Made by a program: the position numbers and the translations under genes. Source: Fennellomyces sp. T-0311 (Eukaryota; Mucoromycota; Mucoromycetes; Mucorales; Lichtheimiaceae). Taken from it: a stretch of 64,000 bases of DNA. Below, one piece after another: positions 45,520 through 56,389 of the stretch (positions are counted from its first letter, which is position 1; every line of letters starts with the position of its first letter). The notes below the pieces were generated by a model that searched no databases, was not told the origin of the DNA, and saw nothing but the letters and a program-made list of their open reading frames with translations. The stretch is taken from contig JALLLT010000020.1 of the NCBI GenBank assembly GCA_025266875.1, forward strand, positions 496,001 through 560,000, given 5' to 3'.

Positions 45520-46766
45520 ATGCAGTGTGGCGATTATCATGCAGCATCGATACTGACATTTCCATATCTAGAATCCAGTGCTGAATCGACGGATGATACC
45601 GATGATGAGCCAATACGTAAACGATCCAAATATACCGATTCCGAACGTGTACAAGTTCCATCCCAGCGACAAAAAAGTACCAAACGTCGCAAACAAAAAA
45701 GTGCGGTTGTGCCTCGCGCTGAAGTGCTTCTTGACAATGGTACATGTATAGACAAAATGAAAGTTATACATATGATTATCTAATAGCTTGACATTCCAGA
45801 GGAGGATGAATTATCTTACACTTCAGAAGGTAGCGAGTACGACCCACTCCATAAAAACTCATATGAAGAAGACTCAAGTAATGTATAATTAAGGATACCC
45901 AGTTGACTTTAGCTAACTGCTAGGTAAAATAAAGGCAACGATGAATTATCCATCGCGGAAAGAAGGCGAGGGAAACCTGTCCACCGTGGTAACGAAAAAA
46001 AGTTATACAATTAGCTCGAAGGATTTTTACTGATGGATTTTAGAGGAGCAAAGGTTCTATTGCCCTTACGAGGGATGCGAGATTTCTAGGACACATAGAC
46101 CACAGCTCTATCACCATATCCGATCATTTCACGATGCCAATTTTACAACGACGAAAGGCGCGAATCACGTTTTCCGTACACCTTTAGGCGAAAATATTAC
46201 ATTCGATGGTATTTTGATTGATCCTAATTATGCTAAATATCTAACGCTTTAACGATTTGAGCAGAAAGTTCTCAAGGCATGCTAAAGCGTAGAGAAGTGA
46301 TCGCAGTCCAGCGTGCTCCTCCTAAAAGAAGAAAGCAAGAAGTGTACGGAGGTACGTACCGGAACTTGAGGTGTTATTTCCTGGTGATTCGTAACTAATA
46401 TAAAGAAACATAAAGAAAAGGCTTACTGTCCATACAACGGATGTAGGCTCTTTTGCGAGAGAAGAAACATTCTGAAGCATATTCGGACAAGCCATAACAT
46501 TCCATTGACGAGAAGACAAATTGGCGTTAACTACAAGGTTGTCTTGCAAAAGGGCACGGGTGATATCATTCATCTGGACGATGGTAAATTTCACAACTTT
46601 ATGGTGATGTCTATTTTCGAGCTAATCTTTTTGAGTAGAACGATGCCGAGATTCGCTGAAAGCTGGAGCGTCGGTTGATACTGTGGTCGTTCGGACAGAT
46701 TTCGATGGTAATCGACTACCAGTTGTAATACCGGAGAGTAGCACCCCATCTACTTCACAATATTAG
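45520..46766 (+). CDS. C2H2 zinc-finger protein
   Basis: Putative nuclear DNA-binding protein of unknown target. Seven exons (45520-45739, 45800-45877, 45935-45988, 46044-46208, 46265-46351, 46416-46583, 46639-46766) give exactly 299 residues. All six introns are phase 1, and most following exons restart with a split Glu codon. The N-terminal half is acidic then basic (ESTDDTDDEPIRKRSKY, RQKSTKRRKQKS: likely nuclear localisation). Two similar modules follow: FYCPYEGCEISRTHRPQLY HHIRSFH and AYCPYNGCRLFCERRNILK HIRTSH. Both are C-x4-C...H-x4/5-H fingers with a shared CPYxGC start, each followed by a similar tail (TTKGANHVF; VNYKVVLQKGTGD). The repeated module suggests internal exon duplication. 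ATG 45520 is the first with a plausible body, but an upstream exon cannot be excluded. I know no named orthologue. Confidence 0.75.
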
Positions 46767-47414
46767 TTTGCTTAAAGGATGCTACCCTAGAGTGCCATAC
46801 TCACCCATTAATAATAAATACACTTTGATCTTTAAAATAATAGTTACTGGGAGAGCTTATGTTTGTGTACTTTTTTTTACTATATAATATCTAACGCTTT
46901 AAAACTACTTTGTAACGGAGTTCTGCGACTTTATAGCGTGGAACTATCAATGTTTTCATTGTTGAGTTCGTGATAATTCATCACCAGATCAATAATGAGC
47001 TCACAGTAGAAGTCGTGGATTTAATCTTTTCGGACTAATTCATCAAATACGTACGTATAGCAAAGCCGTGCCATATATACACAGTGAATATATAGTATCC
47101 GCTACGAAACTCTAGCCGTATAAGTATGGATTACGTCAATTGTTTGCGGGTGTACGCAAATCCTTCTGCATGATCAGACAATATATGTAATCTGTATACG
47201 TCCTGCTGCTGTCAAAGCCGCATATGCAAACACAACCCTATTTATACGCCAATTTCTTCAGAAGCACACAAATATAGTCATATAACGCTACTATAGCAAG
47301 CATCATGCATAATTTTTTTTGGCATCATGTTACGAAAATAATACGTAATATCACAGGAAAATGATCGACGCCGCTTTTAGCCTTACATATAAACATTATG
47401 TAATGTATTAAAAT
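46767..47414. other. Intergenic, no supportable gene
   Basis: Convergent spacer between the zinc-finger and kelch genes, AT-rich, with only short open frames. Confidence 0.5.
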
Positions 47415-49537
47415 TTATTCTTGATCCAATGCTAATATCATACATAGGGGCTCGATGTTATAGTGATGCCTAGTACTTTGCTGTTCACCCACTGAGAATT
47501 GATTTTCTGAAGATGATGAATTGCTTGCACCTGTTGCGTTAGTTGTGACGGAGGAAAATGCTGGGTCATGAATGGGGGATGAAGCTGGATAGCCCAAAGA
47601 ATCGCTACTACCACTATACTGAGATCCTTGTATCGATGGATGACCTCGATGGCTCGCTTCTTCGTACGGAATAGTGGTTTCCAAGAATCCTTCGTAATCG
47701 GCGACTTGTCTGCTAAGCGCACGGCGTTGTTGAGATCGCTCGAGCAGGTGTTGATGGTCATCCTCAGATACAAGAGTAAGGGTGCTTGGATGCTGGTGAT
47801 GGACGAGTGGAGAACGTGCAAGTGACTGTATATTAGCTGGTGAAGTACGTGAGTGCAATAATGGTGGAGGTGGAACTCTTGATGGTATCTGGGGGGTGGA
47901 TGTTGAAGCCACATTCATATCTTGATCGTTTCCATGTGTCGCTTGCAATGGGTGTGGCTGTGGCATCATCACAAAGGAACTACCGGATGTTGGACTGGTG
48001 TGGCTGAATAAATCCCCACTACTTTCACCCGATGAATCCGTCGTTTGTGTTGTGAACGTTTTTTGCTGCCCAATTACCAATAGCTTGTGTCCATCCTGCT
48101 GTTGGCTGCTGAGAGGAAAGCATGTTAAATCCTGAGGATAGGCATTGTGTTCGCCATCGGAAGATGTTGTTGGAATTGCGGACCAGTGATTCCGACGTAT
48201 GTTGAACACATCGATCGATCGGAGAGAATGCGCATGCAGAATATTGTTGTCGTCGCCGTCCTGACGAACTGTTTGACCACCAAAAATTACGAGTTTATGT
48301 GATCCGATGGATTGCATTGTACAGTAAAATCGATCGCGAGGAGGATGGCCTGTTGTTTCCAAGATAAGGTCGCGACGTAAAGAATCTGCTATATCAGTTG
48401 GTTGCTCACCGGGCATCGATCGAGCGCCACCATCGCGGCGATACTCGTATGCTTCCGGATGATCATATTTGTACCATGTCCACGTCTCCATATCCAAACG
48501 ATAAAGCATATCATGCACCATGTTGCCGTGAGGCTGGAGTTGGCAGCCGCCAAATATGTAAAGGTCGTTGTACAACACAGTAGATGCATGGCCGAACCGG
48601 ACGGGTGGAATTTGCCTAAGCTGTCAATTAATCATCCATGTATAACTGAGTAGCAGAACATACCCTTGTAGCTTTGGTTCCGTCCACGTATTAGTGTGGG
48701 TGTCGAATAGATGTAAATCATTCTCACCTGTAAATATATTTAGCAACAATAAGGGAAAGGAAGGGGGGTTAAGTAAGTAAAGTTGTTCATGCCTTGGCGT
48801 TCTATCATGCAGCTGCGTTTTGCTTCGTGGGATCTTGTGTATGTCGGGGCTCACTTACCCGGCGAGCTGGAACACACACCTCCAAACACAACCAAGTACC
48901 GGTTCTTCAGAATATCCAAAGTATGATCGTGGCGAGGTCGGGGCACTGGCCCTCGCATCAACTCGATCGGTTGCAGAGCCCAGGTCTCAGTGTCGAGTAC
49001 AATGACATTGTTGGATAGTGTTGCAGTGACAACCTGGCGTCCACCGAACATATATATGCGGTGTCCCATGGCAACGACGGGAGTTACGAACGGTGTGTAG
49101 CCGGGATACGCTTGCAGTGGGTGCCGTTGCCAGGATCCACGTGGAATGTCATAAATGAAGCACACCGGTTCCATTGTCATGAATGGCATGTACAATCGAT
49201 CACCAATGCGTGTCATGCAGGATTGGTGGTACACGGGCGGAGGGAGGATCAGTGGCGTTTCGAGTGGATTGTCGACATAATCACTTTCGTACTCTTCGTC
49301 GTCATGGCCAGACATGGGGAAGACTGAAATAGAGTCATTTCGAGCAGATCGTGCGTGGTGACGCTGATACCACCGCGCTGCTTCGAAACTGAGCTCTCGT
49401 CGCACGAGCGAGTGGAATAAGCGGCACGACGTTGACAGCTGGGCCAAAGAGTACGAATCCAGGCGGTCCAAAATAAGTTGCAGTATATCCAGAGTAAGGT
49501 TTGAAATATTCGTAGATGATGCTGGAGTGGAGAACAT
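47415..49537 (-). CDS. F-box/kelch-repeat protein
   Basis: Probable SCF substrate receptor with a kelch beta-propeller. Three exons (49537-48859, 48727-48664, 48615-47415) give exactly 647 residues. An F-box lies near the N-terminus (LTLDILQLILDRLDSYSLAQ LSTSCRLFHSLV). Kelch blades include YMFGGRQVVTATLSNNVIVL DTETW, PRPRHDHTLDILKNRYLVVF GG, ENDLHLFDTHTNTWTEPKL, PPVRFGHASTVLYNDLYIFG G and PPRDRFYCTMQSIGSHKLVI FGG. The C-terminal 200 residues are Ser/Thr/His/Pro-rich and likely disordered. I prefer ATG 49537 over ATG 49588, because a TATATAAA box ends only a few bases before 49588, so transcription probably starts downstream of that codon. Confidence 0.87.
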
Positions 49538-49591
49538 CGAATACGAGTAAAACAAAGGATTAAAGACGTATCCTAGCCTAGAAAGCATCCA

Positions 49592-49599
49592 TTTATATA
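49592..49599 (-). promoter_or_regulatory. TATA box of the F-box/kelch gene
   Basis: TATATAAA on the minus strand, about 55 bases upstream of the preferred start codon at 49537. Confidence 0.45.
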
Positions 49600-50396
49600 C
49601 ATAGTGAGATCGTTAGACTACCATAAACGAATTGCGGAGGTAAAAGCGGGAGTGGAGTCCACCTACGTTTGACGTGATGATCGACAGAGTTTGAAGGGAC
49701 GGCTGGGTGGAAGAAGCTGTTGCATCTAGAGAAGATAAAGGTGCGCGTCTAATATATATATGTTACTCGTGGATGATGTTCCCCCGATCGATCAGTGTAC
49801 ACTGACAATCTCCAAAACAAGTAAAATAGTTGGCAGGAAAAAACATTGAAAGGGAAGAAGCTTTTTGTGCCTGTTCGATGGCCTCGTAGTCGGGAACGTT
49901 GCAAAAATTTCGATTGCCATTTCAGGGTCCTAGTGCTGAAAAGAATCCTGTAGAAGTTTTTAACGTTTACACACATTCGACAAAGCGACCAGTAAAGGAA
50001 ATAGTTACCTCAATTCCCTATTTCCATTGCTTTCCATCACTTTCCAGATGCTTTAATTGAGTTAAGTTTCTGCAAACCAAAAGTTGTGTTCTTTTATATC
50101 ATCCTTGCCACTTTGCCAGTGGACTTCCAGAACCTTCCATTGCTCTTCCCTCCCCCATCCCTCCCGCAGACTTTCCTTAACAACAGTTCTCGACGAGTGC
50201 ATCGCAGTGTATGGCGCGCCAGCAATGCCCATACAAAAGCAGTTAAAGGATTATTATATGCATGTGTACTAATATCACAATAAAAACAGAGATGGGTGTG
50301 GCGAGCAAAAGGACATGATGTCCTATAAAATTACAAGTTTTACGATGCGGCTATGTACAAAATACATTATATATGTAAATACGAAGGGGGAAAGTT
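49600..50396. other. Intergenic, no supportable gene
   Basis: Spacer between the kelch gene promoter and the 3' end of the Zn2Cys6 gene. Two overlapping plus-strand frames near 50084-50283 lack any known motif. Confidence 0.45.
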
Positions 50397-52736
50397 TCAT
50401 CTCACGCTGGACGCATAGTATTCCTCAAGCTCCTGGTCCATTGTTTGGACATACGACCCGACTTGCTCTTTTCCGATCTGCTTCTGGGCCATTGCGAGGC
50501 ATTGATCAATCTCTGCCCGGATAGAGGTCATCCAGCGCTGATCGTCGGGTTCCAAGTATGCCTCAAATTTAAGTATCCGAAACAGTACGGTGCAGACGTC
50601 TGTCAGAATACGCATGTCAAAAAAGCACGACCAGGCCTCAGACTTTTGAACAAAACGCAGGAGTCGGACCGTGTTTGCTGCTGCCTGGATGCCAATCTGT
50701 ACCACGGATGTTTTGACCGGCCACTCGGGAAAAAAGGCTTCTTTAAGCATGCTGAAGAATTCGTCATCCGAGCCTGCATACTCGATCGTTTGTTTTACCG
50801 ATAATAGTTTGGTGATTCGACGCACCCACTTGTCGCCCGAAGGATGCTGTTGTCGGTTGATCATAATCCTGCCGCCTTGCCAGAATTGGTCCAGATGAAG
50901 CCAACTTGTGGTTGGCCCGGGTATACGCTTGTGCAAGAAGGATTGTATGGTCAACAGTACTTCGTCGTACAATGCGAGCGTGGTGACCACAGGAGCGATC
51001 CCTTTGGTTGCGCATTCGGATTGGAGAGTCGTGTAGTAAGATCTGTCTGACACGGTTTTGCCGTCGAGGAGTGGCAATGGCAATTTAAGTTTATCGGGCA
51101 ATATGTGTAGATACCAGTCTGCAGCTGCATGCTTAATTTGCTGCTGGATGACTGTCTCTGTAAGCACAGTCAAATCCGGAGGCGCAACACCTGATGCCCG
51201 GCTATTGTCATAAATGGCTTCTCGAAGCTTCTGCAGATACTTCTGCATTTCAATGAATTGCTGTACCTCTCTGGAATCGTCCTCTGCCGAAATCCATCGC
51301 AATTGATTGTTATGATGACACGCTTCGTAGAATGGCGCGTAGCCTGTCTCTCGCATACTCTTGTCTTTGGATTTGTACACAAAGGCTAGCTCGTATGTCA
51401 TCAGTCGCTGCAAGTACGTTGCAAGTCGGTGGAAGAGAATGGTTTCGCCCTCGGCCATGTCGGTGTATTTCGGCCTGAGCATGAGCATCATTCGCTCTGC
51501 TATTTCGCGGTAATACTGCTGCCCATTATGGTCATCTTCCGTCGTTGCGGCATATAGTTTGTATGAGACGAGAAATACAAAAGTCGCAAAGGTCTCTAAA
51601 CACGGATCGTCAAAGCGATCTGATATAAGACGCCTCGCTCGGTCGTAATATAATTTTCCGTAGTCATTGAGTGCTTCAGATGAGGCGACAATAGTGATGT
51701 GTTTGCAGCGTGCATGGTCGCTGATACAAATGGCTGCGCATAGTGCCATGGCGACTGGTGATGTGGAGATGTCAGAGTAGTTTGTGACATAGAGACGGGT
51801 AAACGTAGGAACATGGAGAGCGAGGTGGTGAAGATGTCGGCAACAGAAATATGCCTCGATAAGCGGTATGGTGATGGTTTCGATGGGTCGGAGGGGCGTG
51901 GTTGAAGAAACTGAAGGCGGTGTTAGGAGTGCGGAGATGCGCATGGCGTTGACCATGCTACGACAGTACGTCTTGCCGTATTTGTTAAGGATCATGGTGT
52001 TAAACGTCTTGATCATAAAGCCGTATGAGGAAACGGCATGCAAAGTGAAAGGGACGCTCTCCTGTACCCGCAGGGTGCTTGTCATGTCCCATAACCGTGC
52101 CAGCAAGTCGCTGTGATTCTTGATAAATGTTTCGATTGCCAATTTTCCGTCCTTGACAGTCAGTGTCCAGGGCTGGTGCTTGTTGCCACGCACCACTGCT
52201 ACGGAAACCGGGCCCTCCTGCGCAATCACCCGGCGTCGTTTCCTACGATCTTCTACTTGGTCGTCGCATGTAACTGAGACAGGAGAACGAAGTGGTATCA
52301 CTGGCGACATTGCGTCTTTTTTACTGCCATCCTGGGCAGACAATGGCGGCGATTGTTGTTGATGGATCCGGATCACTGACTGCATGTTCCTCAACTCTCG
52401 TTCGAGCATTTCAGTATGGTCTGTCAATGCTTTAATTTCGGCTCGCATTTCTTCGCGCTTTGCAATCTGAACATATTCTTGATCGCGCGGCGAAACAGCT
52501 TTAACGTATACGCATTTGAGATTGAATCGTTCGCACCTGCCAACAAACAATAAGCTAGTCTGTTGTATCGACAGCTTGCAGCTGCATACCTATCACACGG
52601 GCTCTCGCAGCTGCATCTACGCTTTTGCTCTCGGCATTCTTATTTCCAGGACATTACTATGTGGTTCCGCGGCTGCTGGTGTAAAAGCGTATGACTCACC
52701 TTCGCAAGGGAACTTCTTTTCGTCGAGTTTATTCAT
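50397..52736 (-). CDS. Zn2Cys6 (Gal4-type) fungal transcription factor
   Basis: Fungus-specific regulator. Three exons (52736-52700, 52638-52590, 52536-50397) give exactly 741 residues. The zinc cluster is assembled from all three exons: C-EE-C-REQKRR-C-SCESP-C-DR-C-ERFNLK-C, the canonical CX2CX6CX5CX2CX6C, starting about residue 11 (MNKLDEKKFPCE...). A short coiled coil follows (EEMRAEIKALTDHTEMLERE LRNMQ). The remaining 550 residues are helical, resembling the fungal-specific middle homology region (for example IETITIPLIEAYFCCRHLHH; LETFATFVFLVSYKLYAATT). The cluster is so N-terminal that the ATG at 52736 is convincing. The open frame upstream of it (to 52985) has stops in other frames and no similarity. 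Target genes are unknown. Confidence 0.88.
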
Positions 52737-53422
52737 ATCCAATGCATAACAAGCCAGCGGGACTATAATATCCAATCCGCCTTGTCTTACAAGCCTTTGG
52801 AGAAGGGCAGGACTCTCGAAACAAAACGATCTGATAACAAAAATCTTTCTGGGAATTAAAATCGAACTATCATTTCTGTTCGCACACCGCCAGAGATGCC
52901 GCGGTTTATCTTGACACTCTCTTGAAAGGGGCAGTACTTCGTGCAAGACCATATGCTTTGACAGATAAACAAGATCTGAATACATCCTCCGAGATCTAAA
53001 CTTTTTTCAGATCAACTTTAAGGGTAAGCGAGATAGTTGACATCTGTAATCAAGATCATCGACAGCCAGCTACTTAATTATGATCGTTTCACAAGACCTG
53101 CAGAATGGGTGGGCAACCGGCAGCGAGGCGGGGAATCGGCCCCGTCTTGGCTATTCCTTCCACTTTTGGATCAAATCCAGGTAAACTGCTGCATACTTTA
53201 ACACATGCCACCGTCTTCTACTCTCATTTCTGTAATCGATTTCATACACTACTCACTTTCGCGAATATTCGGGAGATGTAGTGTTTTGTTTGAGGCTAAT
53301 ACTCCCAGAATGCAATGTGCAAAGGCGAAGTGGCACCTACCCCCACATGATTTGCTGGAAAATGGCTAGGAGCTTGGCAAAAAAAAAGTGACGGAGCAAA
53401 GAACCAAACACACAAAGGCTAC
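52737..53422. promoter_or_regulatory. Upstream region of the Zn2Cys6 gene
   Basis: About 0.7 kb with no supportable gene. It should contain the regulator's promoter. A CCCCGTCTTGG / GGGGAATCGG-rich patch near 53125-53150 stands out from the AT-rich surroundings. Confidence 0.35.
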
Positions 53423-53956
53423 TCAAGTTCTTACTTCTGCGTTATATAACATATGTAAACGCTGCTGATCGTTCAAGGCGATAATGCACTGATATGCTTT
53501 TAGTGCATAGGAAGAAGTAAGTTTCGTTAAGGTTATATTCCTGGGTATTAGGATCAGATGGCAGGTAGTGAGAGTACTTGCCTCGCATGATGGTTTTTGA
53601 CCCAGCGTAAAAATAAGTTCATCCACACTTATTATAATATTCTGATTCATATCGTCGATGCTTGTTCCATAGTACATTTGCGGTTCATTTGCCCAGTGAA
53701 TTGAGTTAAATATACGGGGCAATTCTGATATTAACAGACGTCGCGAGAGATGATCGAATTCATAGTACGTAGCCGTTGTTAATCGGATTTTGTCGTCTAA
53801 GTGCTTTATACGCTTTCCCGCCTTAAAATACTTTTTTGATTCATTCCTACAGACATTTCTCAAAAATATGTGGTATATCTTTATTAAAACTGTCATGTAT
53901 ATGCTCACTGAAATGACGTTATTACCATTTATGTAGTGTATTCCTGCTGTGTTCAT
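53423..53956 (-). CDS. Hypothetical protein (177 residues)
   Basis: One uninterrupted frame from ATG 53956 to a stop at 53423. The product starts MNTAGIHYINGNNVISVSIY and has a possible hydrophobic helix near the N-terminus, then mixed sequence (HLDDKIRLTTATYYEFDHLS). No domain recognised. Length and AT-rich context give only weak support. Possible GT donor sites inside suggest it could also be part of a spliced or decayed gene. Confidence 0.3.
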   Translation of the reverse strand: MNTAGIHYINGNNVISVSIYMTVLIKIYHIFLRNVCRNESKKYFKAGKRIKHLDDKIRLTTATYYEFDHLSRRLLISELPRIFNSIHWANEPQMYYGTSIDDMNQNIIISVDELIFTLGQKPSCEASTLTTCHLILIPRNITLTKLTSSYALKAYQCIIALNDQQRLHMLYNAEVRT

Positions 53957-55183
53957 AGTCCAGCTAGTATGAATGGATTATAAGTGAACGGTATATGTAC
54001 GATTATGTGTGGGACTATCTGGGATGTTGCTAGTGATCGATGTACCTGTTTTACAGCTGCTCTAACCTGCTTCACCCCATGGTCAAGATTATACCAAGTG
54101 CAGGTACCTGTATAAAAAGCTAAAATGGCCTATGTGAAGACATCACGTGCTCATCTCTCCTTTTGTTGTGGTTACTTTTGACTTGCACTCTGACGACTGC
54201 CAACAGCTGCGCAGATAATTGCCGAGCTACACCCATCGCTGCGCTTTCTTTTTTAATATCGATGAGCTTAAAAATATGGAGTCGCAATTCCTAAGGTTTA
54301 TGCATAATATTGCAAAAGGATATAAATAACAAATATATCTTATAAACGTGGCAGGTGACGCTCTAAAGGAATAATCCCAGGCTTCCACTTTGGCCTAGTA
54401 CTACTGAGACACAAAGGAATGGCCCCTGTAAAGAGAAAGCTCTTAGCCACACACAGGCTTTTGCAAAATTAAGTAGCTATACCATTATGGGTCGTCAACC
54501 AGGCGCGATCGATATGACTTGGGGTTGTGCAGGAATTGGTGAGCCGCGCACACCAAAATTAGGGTCATATCTGATTGCATTTCTCATAAAGTTAAGAGGC
54601 GGATCACCACTGGGGGTCAGGGCCACTAGCTCCATTACCATTTTAAGATAGCTGTTGTGTCACTTTTGGTCGAGCCCATTGACGTGGCTACTTGCCCATC
54701 CCGCGGAACAGCATGAAATCCTGAAATACAAGGAGAAACGTGTAGCTCTTGTGGATACATTACCGTGTGACGTGAAATAAACCTATTATTATTATGCAGC
54801 ACGCGCTAGATATGGCGTCAATTAAGTTGCTTACAAACGGAAAATCTTTGAGGTAACGAAAAATACTTTCTTGTCAACAAATATAAAGTTTGGAGATAAA
54901 GAAAGTTGGAGTTAGAGGGAGGATACTGTGTATAGCTCTTGCCAAGCCCACGCCTCATTTTTAGCCTACGTATCGCAGCCACATACAACCACGTTGCTAT
55001 GGATATTTTACTCAGCACCATGGCGACCTTTGAATCTCGCACAGGATCTTAGAAAACGCCCTTAGAGTTTGCTGCTTGGAAACTTTAATATCCGAACCGG
55101 AAGCAGGCCAAACCTTCAAAAATCAATGCACCCTTGTTGTTTGTCTATTTCTTGCTTTCCCACTTCTCCTTAACTTACTAAAC
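53957..55183. other. Intergenic, no supportable gene
   Basis: About 1.2 kb, AT-rich. It contains ATAAACC(TATT)n-like sequence near 54775-54795, which resembles the 3' tail of a retroelement, but no coding relic accompanies it. A short minus-strand frame at 55042-54818 is unsupported. Confidence 0.4.
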
Positions 55184-56389
55184 ATGGCCTCCGTTCGATC
55201 CATTATGGAACGCTTCGCTCCAGAAATGCTGCTCCACATCCTCTCGTTCATGCCGCTGACGGAGGTGTACAGGATACGAAGCGTCTGCAAAGCCTGGCAA
55301 TCCATGGCGGAGGAATTTATCTATTTGAGCATTCGAACACAGCAGCGCAAGGTTTATCTTCGAATAGGCGAGAAGTCAAGACGAGTATCTGTCGAACTGG
55401 TCCCTCATTCCTATGATCCTGTCAATCGTATTGTTGAATTCCGTCCACAGCCCAATGCCGCCACCGTGCCCATGATGGTTGACGCGAGCAATCCTTGGAG
55501 TACCTGTCATCGCCGCATGCAAATACATTTCAGTCAGTGGATGTCCAACGGTCCAACGTCTTCTTTGGCATCTGCGGCGTTGTCAAGTGACATTAGTCCT
55601 CAAGACCAAGCCCTTATTATGTTCCACCTGCAGTACAACCCTGCACTGGAACGCATGTATGAGCTACCACCGTGGGGGAACCAGTCAGCTGAACACTATG
55701 TCGGTGACAAGGGTTTGATCTTGGCTCTCTCATATGTGCACAACACCAACAGCGAGCAAGCATTGCCGTCGTACTACGCCTATCCATCCTCCAATACATC
55801 TGCTTCGCCGCCGCACCTCAAGGCCCATTGGCTCCGAGTCACCCTGGGATGGATTGTGTCGGGTATGGAGCCGGAAATCGTGCCGACTCAAATCTACCCG
55901 CAGAGATATGCTCGTCTGGGCCACGCCTTAGCACGCCATGGCTTTTTCAAGTATGATCCATTGTCTGAGCCCGTTCTTTCCCACATTGTCCATCTGGAGG
56001 ATGATCAATTGACGCCACCCCCATTGGCAACTGCAACTCAGCAGCCATCTCATTTTCCCACGGTCCACGATATGCATTGTTTTCACCATGACACAACCTA
56101 CATCGATGACAACAATAGCGATGATGGCATGATTACCCCACAACTCCTCGGCTATGTTCAAATCCATACGCATGAGTGCCACACCCGTCTCTCTCGTCTC
56201 CAACATATGTTAGAAGGTGCCGGTGTCGATGCCCGCGTGCTGTGGAAGTATACTTTTGCAAAGTCTTATGTAATTGGCAATGGATCGCTGCTGGGTGAAG
56301 AGGATGTTGTACGTAGGATTCAGGATTCCGAAGATGAATGGAGAGTCAAGCGCATTAGTCTTGCTCGTCGACTTGGCATTGCTGCATAG
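55184..56389 (+). CDS. F-box protein
   Basis: Intronless 401-residue protein. ATG 55184 (AACATGGCC, good context) gives MASVRSIMERFAPEMLLHIL SFMPLTEVYRIRSVCKAWQS, a clear F-box (L-P-E-x-L-x-x-I-L-x-x-L; V-C-K-x-W). The rest has no repeat I recognise. It includes a block typical of a fungal F-box subfamily (HWLRVTLGWIVSGMEPEIVP), an acidic Asp/His patch (HDTTYIDDNNSDDG) and a basic C-terminus (DEWRVKRISLARRLGI). An in-frame ATG at 55076 would add a hydrophobic stretch upstream of the F-box and is less likely. Predicted role is substrate recognition in an SCF ligase; the target is unknown. It is the third F-box gene in this window. Confidence 0.82.
   Translation: MASVRSIMERFAPEMLLHILSFMPLTEVYRIRSVCKAWQSMAEEFIYLSIRTQQRKVYLRIGEKSRRVSVELVPHSYDPVNRIVEFRPQPNAATVPMMVDASNPWSTCHRRMQIHFSQWMSNGPTSSLASAALSSDISPQDQALIMFHLQYNPALERMYELPPWGNQSAEHYVGDKGLILALSYVHNTNSEQALPSYYAYPSSNTSASPPHLKAHWLRVTLGWIVSGMEPEIVPTQIYPQRYARLGHALARHGFFKYDPLSEPVLSHIVHLEDDQLTPPPLATATQQPSHFPTVHDMHCFHHDTTYIDDNNSDDGMITPQLLGYVQIHTHECHTRLSRLQHMLEGAGVDARVLWKYTFAKSYVIGNGSLLGEEDVVRRIQDSEDEWRVKRISLARRLGIAA

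Noticed and set aside
54770..54800. Retroelement 3' tail (ATAAACCTATTATTATTATG)
   Set aside because: No coding relic or target duplication seen nearby; low-complexity AT sequence is enough to explain it.
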